Under the pieces are notes generated by a model that worked only from the letters and a program-made list of their open reading frames with translations, searched no databases and had not been told where the DNA came from. From Candidatus Stercoripulliclostridium pullicola (GTDB lineage Bacteria; Bacillota; Clostridia; Christensenellales; DTU072), in contig JADINF010000072.1 in NCBI GenBank assembly GCA_017694145.1, positions 1 to 9,434 on the forward strand: 9,434 nt of DNA. Reading direction: 5' to 3'. Position 1 is the first letter of the stretch. Each line of letters begins with the position of its first letter. Of the stretch, positions 4,449 through 9,434 are shown piece by piece. A program made the translations under genes and the position numbers.

Positions 4449-5591
4449 ATGGACGCTAACGAAATCAAAACGAAAATAGACGCTATCGACGACGAGATAG
4501 CGGCTTTGTATCTGAAAAGAATGTCGCTCGAAAGCGAGATCGTGAAAGACTCCTGCCGCGACGTCGCGACTACCGACGGCTCGCTCGTGGACAGAGCCAC
4601 TCTCAACAGAGTGACCGCGGATATGCCCGACGAAGTCAAATTGTACGCAAAACAGGTGTTCGACAGCATATTCAATACGGCGAAAGCATATCGCTCGCGT
4701 TGCGTGCATCTCGAATCGAAGGTAAAGCGAGAGATAGACGAGGCGCTCGCAAAAGGTTGCCCGCCTTTCCCCGTATCCGCTTCCGTGGCTTGTCAGGGCG
4801 TTGCGGGCTCTTACGCACAGATAGCCACGGACAAGATGTTCGGTTTGAGCGATATACTGTATTTCAAGGACTGGAACGCGGTGTTCAACGCCGTGGAAAG
4901 CGGTCTTTGCGAATACGGAGTGCTTCCCATAGAAAACAGTTCCGTAGGCAGCGTGAACAGCGTTTACGACCTTATGCGCAAGCATAACTGCTATATCGTG
5001 CGCTCCGTAAGACTTAGAGTGCAACATTATCTGCTCGCTAATGCGGGCACGGAACTCGACGACATCAAAGAGATATATTCTCACAGGCAGGCGCTCGAAC
5101 AATGCGCCGAGTTCATACGCGGGCTGAAGGACGTCAAAGTGCACGTTACCGAGAATACGGCGAGCGCCGCACGCGGCGTAGCCGAATCGGGCAGGAAGGA
5201 CGTGGCGTGCATTTCGTCGAGAGATTGCGCGGGAATTTACGGGCTTAAAGTCATAATGCCGAACATTCAGGACAACGAGAACAATTATACCCGTTTCATA
5301 GCAATTTCTAAGGAATTGCAGGTATTCGAGGATTCGGATAAAATAAGCATAATGGTCAACCTTCCGCACGAAGCCGGCAGCCTGAATAAATTGCTCAACA
5401 GGTTTTCGACACTGGGACTCAACCTTACCAAACTCGAAAGTCGTCCGATAGGGAATACCGATTTCGAATTCGCGTTCTATTTCGATTTCGAAGCGAAGAT
5501 CGCAAGGAACGAGGTCAGGAACCTCATAGCGGAGCTCGACAACGAATGCGATCGGTTCGTATTCCTCGGAAGCTATCGCGAGATAATGTAA
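4449..5591 (+). CDS. pheA: Bifunctional chorismate mutase/prephenate dehydratase with ACT domain (P-protein)
   Basis: A 380-residue cytoplasmic enzyme converting chorismate to prephenate and prephenate to phenylpyruvate in phenylalanine synthesis. Domains in order: an AroQ-type helical chorismate mutase (~1-85), prephenate dehydratase (~112-285), and an ACT regulatory domain (~298-378). Dehydratase signatures are ACQGVAGSYAQIA (114-126), PIENSSVGSVNSVYDLM (160-176), SHRQALEQC (211-219, with Arg where Pro is usual) and the catalytic YTRF (280-283). The ACT domain shows HEAGSLNKLL (307-316) and LESRP (329-333), the Phe-binding motifs, so feedback inhibition by Phe is expected on top of attenuation. 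The start has GAGGTGA at 4439-4445. The mutase domain lacks several catalytic side chains by my alignment: Lys7, Leu46, Ala50 and Arg82 replace Arg11, Asp48, Glu52 and Gln88 of the E. coli enzyme, while Arg24, Lys33 and Arg49 are kept. Its mutase activity is therefore uncertain. Confidence 0.93.
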   Translation: MDANEIKTKIDAIDDEIAALYLKRMSLESEIVKDSCRDVATTDGSLVDRATLNRVTADMPDEVKLYAKQVFDSIFNTAKAYRSRCVHLESKVKREIDEALAKGCPPFPVSASVACQGVAGSYAQIATDKMFGLSDILYFKDWNAVFNAVESGLCEYGVLPIENSSVGSVNSVYDLMRKHNCYIVRSVRLRVQHYLLANAGTELDDIKEIYSHRQALEQCAEFIRGLKDVKVHVTENTASAARGVAESGRKDVACISSRDCAGIYGLKVIMPNIQDNENNYTRFIAISKELQVFEDSDKISIMVNLPHEAGSLNKLLNRFSTLGLNLTKLESRPIGNTDFEFAFYFDFEAKIARNEVRNLIAELDNECDRFVFLGSYREIM

Positions 5592-5616
5592 AACGGATAT
5601 TTTCACCTTATAAAAA

Positions 5617-5655
5617 GCGCGTCCCGCAATAGTTTGCAGGACGCGCCGTTTTTTT
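5617..5655. terminator. Bidirectional terminator between pheA and yqeY
   Basis: GCGCGTCC (5617-5624) and GGACGCGC (5639-5646) form a perfect 8-bp stem with an inner GCA/TGC pairing (5626-5628 with 5635-5637). On the plus strand a T7 run (5649-5655) follows, serving pheA. On the minus strand the A-run at 5612-5616 becomes a U-tract, serving yqeY. It sits between two convergent genes. Confidence 0.9.
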
Positions 5656-5667
5656 CGGTATTTAACT

Positions 5668-6093
5668 TTACTTTATGTTTTTGAGCACTTCGCTTACGGT
5701 GCGCATTTCGCATTTTCCGGCGTATTCGGCTTTGAAATAACGCATTACCGCGGGAACGCTTTTATCTTCCAGCGTCATTATCACGGCGGCTATCTCTTCC
5801 GCGCTCATCATCTTGGGCAGGAATCCGTTTACGGTAGCTATCTGCGCGTCGAGTTCTGCGACTTTTTCGGGACGGTCGGCTTTCATGAAGCCTTCGCGTT
5901 CGTCGCCCAGTTCCTTCACCGTTTTCTGAAGAATGCCTACTACGTCGGCGTCGGTGAGAGTATCGCCTTTCTCGCGTTTGTCGATGGTGGCGAGCATGAT
6001 CTTATTGAGCACCACGCTCAATACGTTGAGAGTGGTTTTGTCTTTGGCTTTCATCGCTTCGATGCGTGCCTTTTTTATATCGTCCTGCAACAT
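5668..6093 (-). CDS. yqeY: GatB/YqeY domain protein
   Basis: A 141-residue cytoplasmic protein, close to the ~147-150 residues usual for YqeY. Recognisable features are the N-terminal helix MLQDDIKKARIEAMKAKD, the LNVLSVVLNKI segment (23-33), KTVKELGDEREGFMKADRPE (57-76) with the following AELDAQI, and NGFLPKMMSAEEIAAVI (89-105). The C terminus resembles the tail domain of GatB, the tRNA-dependent amidotransferase subunit, and is thought to bind tRNA; the physiological role of free YqeY is not well established. An AGGAG stands 11 bases before the ATG, slightly far. It has its own consensus promoter and terminator and appears to be a single-gene unit. Confidence 0.9.
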   Translation of the reverse strand: MLQDDIKKARIEAMKAKDKTTLNVLSVVLNKIMLATIDKREKGDTLTDADVVGILQKTVKELGDEREGFMKADRPEKVAELDAQIATVNGFLPKMMSAEEIAAVIMTLEDKSVPAVMRYFKAEYAGKCEMRTVSEVLKNIK

Positions 6094-6125
6094 AATATAC
6101 GACGCTCCTAAAGGATATTAACTGA

Positions 6126-6154
6126 ATTATAATACCGTGCGCAATCTTTGTCAA
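6126..6154 (-). promoter_or_regulatory. Consensus promoter of yqeY
   Basis: On the minus strand TTGACA (6149-6154) and TATAAT (6126-6131) are both perfect consensus boxes with an ideal 17-bp spacer. The predicted start is near 6119, about 25 bases before the ATG. This is the strongest-looking promoter in the window and is divergent from the one at 6187-6214. Confidence 0.85.
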
Positions 6155-6186
6155 CCTCAGTTAAACCGTAAACGTCAAATTGTATA

Positions 6187-6214
6187 TTGAATTTATTTGA
6201 GTACTTGCTATAAT
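6187..6214 (+). promoter_or_regulatory. Extended -10 promoter of an orphan transcription unit
   Basis: TATAAT (6209-6214) is preceded by TGC (6206-6208), an extended -10 element. TTGAAT (6187-6192) is a fair -35 box 16 bp upstream. The predicted start is about 6221. It drives into a ~340-base stretch with no confident gene, ending in the terminator at 6534-6563. Confidence 0.65.
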
Positions 6215-6264
6215 TAAAACAGCGGGGCGTCGCCCGTCATCAGAAGCAACGGACGTAAGACTAT

Positions 6265-6438
6265 ATGGACTCGCAAAGACCCGGACAAGATGATAGGAGT
6301 TACGCGGAAGTATTCCGCCACGCGGAAAACGAAAAGTATTCCGAAGGCGTTCATAGAAAGAGTGCGTACAAATACTCAGAGTTTGTACGAGCGCTGTTTA
6401 CGCCAAGAGCGCCGATCCAACCAAGAGCGCTTCGATAA
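6265..6438 (+). CDS. Possible small protein (57 residues), unknown
   Basis: An ATG-TAA frame inside the orphan transcript, beginning MDSQRPGQDDRSYAEVFRHA. The middle (about residues 11-45) is rich in charged and Tyr residues and could form a helix. The end is Pro/Arg-rich (FTPRAPIQPRALR), giving a basic protein. Codon choice (GCG, GAA, TAC) resembles the neighbouring genes, and an in-frame stop at 6256-6258 fixes ATG 6265 as the first possible start. Against it: the ribosome binding site is weak (GGACG nine bases upstream), the frame overlaps three perfect hairpins, and I recognise no family. It may be chance reading of a structured RNA, or the RNA may be dual-function. Confidence 0.28.
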   Translation: MDSQRPGQDDRSYAEVFRHAENEKYSEGVHRKSAYKYSEFVRALFTPRAPIQPRALR

Positions 6439-6533
6439 AGAAACAACTATGTCGATACTGATCGCGGCGTTGCCTGTTCCCGCGGGCGGAGACGGCGAAA
6501 CGCAGTCCGGCTGACGCTGTGAATATATGTAAA

Positions 6534-6563
6534 AAAATAACCGTCCGTTATGACGGTTATTTT
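6534..6563. terminator. Bidirectional terminator of the orphan unit and pyrG
   Basis: AAAATAACCGTC (6534-6545) and GACGGTTATTTT (6552-6563) form a perfect 12-bp stem around CGTTAT. On the minus strand it is followed by a run of seven U, 35 bases after the pyrG stop codon, making it a good pyrG terminator. On the plus strand the U-rich 3' arm ends the orphan transcript. Confidence 0.88.
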
Positions 6564-6598
6564 CATTCTGTGTAAAGCGCACTGAACTTTCGGGAGCC

Positions 6599-8206
6599 TT
6601 AACGTCGACTACCGTATTTTTCGGCTGCCGCCACGAAACCGGCGAACAGGGGATGCGGACGGTTGGGACGGCTTTTGAATTCGGGGTGGAACTGAACTCC
6701 GATATGGAAATCTCTGTCGGTAAGTTCTACGGTTTCCACGAGTCGCCCGTCCGGCGAAAGTCCGCCGAGCGTGAGCCCCGCGTCTGTAAGCGCCGTGCGG
6801 TAATCGTTGTTGAATTCGTAACGGTGACGGTGCCTTTCGCTTATTTCGCGTGCGCCGTACAACCTTTCCATTACGCTTCCCGGAGTTATAACGCAGGGAT
6901 ATGAGCCCAGTCTGAGAGTGCCGCCTTTGCTTATTTCCTCATTCTGTCCCGGCATGAAGTCGATTACTTTGTGAGCGCATTCTCTTGCGAATTCTCCCGA
7001 ATTCGCGTCCGCTATCCCTAATACGTTCCGCGCGTATTCTATGACGGCTATCTGCATTCCGAGGCATATACCGAAATACGGAACGTTGTTTTCGCGTGCG
7101 TATTTTGCGGCGAGTATCATTCCCTCTATACCGCGCGAGCCGAATCCTCCCGGAACGAGTATGCCGTCCGCAAACGACAGCGTTTCTTCGTAATTTTCGG
7201 GAGTGAGCGTTTCGGAATCTATCCAGGATATTTTCACTTCGGCGTTCAGTCCGTAGCCCGCGTGGCTCAACGCTTCGGATACCGACAGGTAGGCGTCGTG
7301 CAGCTTGACGTATTTACCGACGAGAGCGATCGATACCTTTTTGCTACGCGACTTTATACGTTTCACGAGCGCTTTCCATTCGGCAAGATCGCAATCTTTG
7401 CTTTCGAGTCCCAGCTCTCTGCATACTACCGCCGAAAAATTCTGTTTCTCCAGCATCAGCGGCGCTTCGTACAGTATTGGAAGAGTGCGGTTCTCTATGA
7501 CGCAATCGCTTTTCACGTTACAGAATAAAGCTATCTTTCTGAAAATTTCTTCTTCCAGAGGTTTGTCGCAACGCAAAACTATTATGTCGGGATTTATCCC
7601 CATTCCGAGCAGTTCTTTTACGGAATGCTGTGTGGGTTTCGATTTGTGTTCGTCCGAGCCGCTTAAGAACGGTACGAGAGTGACGTGTATGTAAAGACTG
7701 TTTTCCTTGCCGACTTCGATACCTATCTGCCTTACCGCTTCGATGAACGGCTGTGACTCTATGTCGCCGATAGTGCCGCCGATCTCCGTGATAACCACGT
7801 CTGCGTCCGTGGTCTTGGCGACGCGGTACACGAAGTCCTTGATCTCGTTGGTGATATGCGGTATCACCTGCACCGTCGAGCCCAGATATTCGCCTCTGCG
7901 CTCTTTGTTCAACACGTTCCAGTAGACTTTACCGGTAGTAAGATTGGAATACTTATTGAGATCTTCGTCGATGAAGCGTTCGTAATGACCGAGATCGAGA
8001 TCGGTTTCCGCACCGTCCTCGGTAACGAAAACTTCACCGTGCTGATAGGGACTCATCGTGCCGGGGTCGACGTTGATGTAAGGGTCCAATTTCTGCGCCG
8101 CGACCTTGAAACCGCGCGCCTTCAACAGTCTTCCGAGAGAAGCAGCCGTTATGCCTTTGCCGAGTCCCGAAACTACGCCGCCCGTTACGAATATGAATTT
8201 TGTCAT
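6599..8206 (-). CDS. pyrG: CTP synthase (glutamine-hydrolysing)
   Basis: A complete 535-residue enzyme, the family's usual length, converting UTP, ATP and glutamine to CTP in the cytoplasm. The N-terminal synthetase domain opens with the P-loop-like TGGVVSGLGKGI (8-19), followed by KLDPYINVDPGTMSP (39-53) and HGEVFVTEDGAETDLDLGHY (56-75). The EIGGTIGDIES (141-151) and KSKPTQHSVKEL (188-199) motifs bind nucleotides. The C-terminal class I glutamine amidotransferase domain (~290-530) has the oxyanion strand PGGFGSRG (352-359), the nucleophile in GICLGMQ (Cys381) and the catalytic QFHPEF (His507, Glu509). AAGGAG lies eight bases before the ATG. It is 58 bases downstream of guaA on the same strand, with no terminator between, so the two probably form an operon. 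No pyrG-type reiterative-transcription leader is visible in the gap. Confidence 0.98.
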   Translation of the reverse strand: MTKFIFVTGGVVSGLGKGITAASLGRLLKARGFKVAAQKLDPYINVDPGTMSPYQHGEVFVTEDGAETDLDLGHYERFIDEDLNKYSNLTTGKVYWNVLNKERRGEYLGSTVQVIPHITNEIKDFVYRVAKTTDADVVITEIGGTIGDIESQPFIEAVRQIGIEVGKENSLYIHVTLVPFLSGSDEHKSKPTQHSVKELLGMGINPDIIVLRCDKPLEEEIFRKIALFCNVKSDCVIENRTLPILYEAPLMLEKQNFSAVVCRELGLESKDCDLAEWKALVKRIKSRSKKVSIALVGKYVKLHDAYLSVSEALSHAGYGLNAEVKISWIDSETLTPENYEETLSFADGILVPGGFGSRGIEGMILAAKYARENNVPYFGICLGMQIAVIEYARNVLGIADANSGEFARECAHKVIDFMPGQNEEISKGGTLRLGSYPCVITPGSVMERLYGAREISERHRHRYEFNNDYRTALTDAGLTLGGLSPDGRLVETVELTDRDFHIGVQFHPEFKSRPNRPHPLFAGFVAAAEKYGSRR

Positions 8207-8234
8207 AGCATTATCTCCTTTACCGTTTTTTCTT

Positions 8235-8246
8235 GCGTTGCAACGC
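8235..8246. repeat. 12-bp palindrome between guaA and pyrG
   Basis: GCGTTGCAACGC is a perfect palindrome 28 bp upstream of the pyrG ATG. An overlapping hairpin, ACGCT (8243-8247) with AGCGT (8255-8259), would exclude it in RNA. Neither is followed by a U-tract in the pyrG direction, so this is not a terminator. It could be an operator or an mRNA-processing hairpin. Confidence 0.3.
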
Positions 8247-8264
8247 TATACGAAAGCGTCCCGT

Positions 8265-9434
8265 TTACTCCCATTCTACCGTGGCGGGCGGCTTCGAAGT
8301 CACGTCGTAAACGACGCGGCTTATTCCGCGCACTTCGTTGGTAATGCGGTTACTCGCGCGAGCAATGAGTTCGTAGGGGATACGCGTCCAGTCCGCGGTC
8401 ATGAAGTCGTCGGTACTCACCGCGCGCAAAGCGAGCGTATAGCCGTAAGTGCGCGCGTCGCCTTTGACACCCACCGTGCGGCAATCCGTAAGGACGGCAA
8501 AATATTGATCGGGATTTTCTGCAAGCCCCGCGGAAGTAATTTCTTCGCGGAATATGGCGTCGGCTTCGCGCAATATCGAGAGTTTCTCTTCGTTGACTTC
8601 TCCCACGATCCTTATCGCGAGTCCCGGTCCCGGAAAGGGTTGTCTGTCGACGAGTTCGTCGGGAATACCGAGAGCCCTGCCTACGGCGCGCACTTCGTCT
8701 TTGAAGAGGTAGCGCAGAGGTTCGGCTATGCCGCTGAAATCCACTACGTCGGGAAGTCCTCCCACGTTGTGATGACTTTTGATTGTGCCGGCGTCGCCCG
8801 CGCCCGATTCCACGACGTCGGGATATATCGTGCCCTGGACAAGATAATCGACTTTACCTATTTTACGCGCCTCGCGCTCGAATACTCTTATGAATTCTTC
8901 TCCGATTATTTTACGTTTTCTTTCGGGTTCGGTCACCCCTTTAAGCTTGTCGAGGAACTCGTTTGCGGCGTTTACGCGCACGAGCTTCATATCGAAAAGT
9001 CCGCGGAACGTGCGTTCCACCGTATCGCCTTCGTCCTTTCTCAATAGACCGTGATCGACGAATACGCACGTAAGGTCGGAGCCTATGGCTTTGTGCATGA
9101 GCACAGCCGCTACCGAAGAATCCACGCCGCCGCTCAACGCGCACAACGCCTTTTTGCCTTTGAGCTCAGCTCTGTATTTTTCTATCGAAGCTCTCGCAAA
9201 GTCCGTCATATCCCAGTCGCCTTTGCAGCCGCATACGGCGAAAATGAAATTGGCAAGGATTTTTTTGCCGTACTCCGTGTGCGTTACTTCGGGATGGAAT
9301 TGGACGGCGTAAAGATTTTTACCGTTACTCATAGCCGCTACGGGGCAATGCCCGGTATACGCGGTCGCTGAAAAACCTTGCGGCAGTTCGCATATGCTGT
9401 CGGTGTGACTCATCCAGCATACGCTCTCCGAGGG
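8265..9434 (-). CDS. guaA: GMP synthase (glutamine-hydrolysing), C-terminal 390 codons (5' end outside window)
   Basis: The frame is open to the right edge and enters as PSESVCWMSHTDS, so the internal ATG at 9413 is not the start. The N-terminal part with the nucleophilic Cys is missing. What remains is the end of the class I glutamine amidotransferase domain with the catalytic pair in VQFHPEV (His47 and Glu49 of the visible part), then the ATP-pyrophosphatase domain with its P-loop LSGGVDSS (100-107). YLVQGTIYPDVVESG and KSHHNVGG follow, and the C-terminal dimerisation domain contains DRQPFPGPGLAIRIVGEV and ends in PATVEWE, the normal GuaA terminus. The enzyme makes GMP from XMP, ATP and glutamine. 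It is transcribed ahead of pyrG, so purine and pyrimidine amidotransferases share a likely operon. Confidence 0.97.
   Translation of the reverse strand, partial: PSESVCWMSHTDSICELPQGFSATAYTGHCPVAAMSNGKNLYAVQFHPEVTHTEYGKKILANFIFAVCGCKGDWDMTDFARASIEKYRAELKGKKALCALSGGVDSSVAAVLMHKAIGSDLTCVFVDHGLLRKDEGDTVERTFRGLFDMKLVRVNAANEFLDKLKGVTEPERKRKIIGEEFIRVFEREARKIGKVDYLVQGTIYPDVVESGAGDAGTIKSHHNVGGLPDVVDFSGIAEPLRYLFKDEVRAVGRALGIPDELVDRQPFPGPGLAIRIVGEVNEEKLSILREADAIFREEITSAGLAENPDQYFAVLTDCRTVGVKGDARTYGYTLALRAVSTDDFMTADWTRIPYELIARASNRITNEVRGISRVVYDVTSKPPATVEWE

Larger units (their letters stand above)
6221..6563 (+). ncRNA. Candidate structured RNA or small-protein transcript of unknown function
   Basis: This covers most of a 505-base gap between yqeY and pyrG. 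A promoter at its left end and a terminator at its right end define a ~340-base transcript. Several perfect hairpins lie inside: GGGC (6225-6228) with GCCC (6232-6235); GCGGAA (6304-6309) with TTCCGC (6313-6318); CGGAA (6323-6327) with TTCCG (6339-6343); and CGTACAAA (6365-6372) with TTTGTACG (6382-6389). The 10-mer AAGTATTCCG occurs twice (6308-6317 and 6334-6343), and CCAAGAGCGC occurs twice (from about 6402 and from 6421). I could not match it to tmRNA, RNase P RNA, SRP RNA or 6S RNA. It also contains a 57-codon frame, so a coding role is an alternative. The transcript boundaries are inferred from signals, not measured. Confidence 0.42.

Noticed and set aside
4278..5606. 442-codon open frame antisense to pheA
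   Set aside because: It covers the attenuator and the whole of pheA on the opposite strand and shows no family features; it is a codon-bias shadow.
6290..6514. 74-codon frame in the orphan transcript and its internal 21-codon MSILIAALPVP frame
   Set aside because: No ribosome binding site or family signal. It competes with the 57-codon frame, whose codon use looks better, and both overlap structured RNA.
6221..6563. tmRNA, RNase P RNA, SRP RNA or 6S RNA
   Set aside because: No tRNA-like GGTTCRAATC or CCA end, no RNase P conserved cores, no SRP GGAAGGAAGC-like loop, and no single long 6S-type hairpin was found.
8106..9047. 313-codon open frame antisense to guaA and pyrG
   Set aside because: It spans the start of pyrG and most of guaA on the other strand, with no coherent domain; both real genes are unmistakable.

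Overview
The window looks like chromosomal DNA of an uncultured Clostridia-like (Bacillota) bacterium, though the lineage is an inference and is not proven here. The points in favour are Gram-positive style signals: strong GGAGG-type ribosome binding sites, TTGACA/TATAAT promoters with 17-bp spacers, short U-tailed intrinsic terminators, a YqeY protein, a preQ1-I riboswitch and a lipoprotein signal. Base composition is moderate, with many GCG, CGC and GAA codons. No mobile element, CRISPR array, tRNA or rRNA was seen.

Layout, left to right. (1) 1-497, minus strand: the N-terminal part of a FkbM-like SAM methyltransferase, running off the left edge. (2) 559-2108, plus strand: a preQ1-I riboswitch with a terminator/antiterminator platform, then a VUT/YhhQ-type queuosine-precursor transporter overlapping by four bases a short SDR oxidoreductase. 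(3) 2174-4222: an extended -10 promoter, an unidentified lipoprotein and a LarA-family nickel-dependent 2-hydroxyacid racemase, 16 bp apart. (4) 4253-5655: a complete phenylalanine attenuator (promoter, Phe-rich leader peptide, antiterminator, terminator) in front of pheA, which encodes a chorismate mutase-prephenate dehydratase-ACT protein, closed by a bidirectional terminator. (5) 5668-6154, minus strand: yqeY with a consensus promoter. (6) 6187-6563, plus strand: an isolated transcription unit with a strong promoter, several perfect hairpins and a terminator but no recognisable protein; it may be a structured RNA or a small-protein gene. (7) 6599-9434, minus strand: pyrG (CTP synthase) and upstream guaA (GMP synthase, cut by the right edge), two glutamine-dependent nucleotide enzymes in one probable operon.

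The main interest is regulatory RNA. Two cis-acting RNAs that sense small molecules can be reconstructed base by base: preQ1 for the transporter/SDR pair, and phenylalanine for pheA. The Phe attenuator works through a translated leader peptide rather than the T-box that is usual in Bacillota, and its promoter places the predicted transcription start at or next to the leader-peptide ATG. The orphan unit at 6187-6563 is the best candidate for something undescribed.
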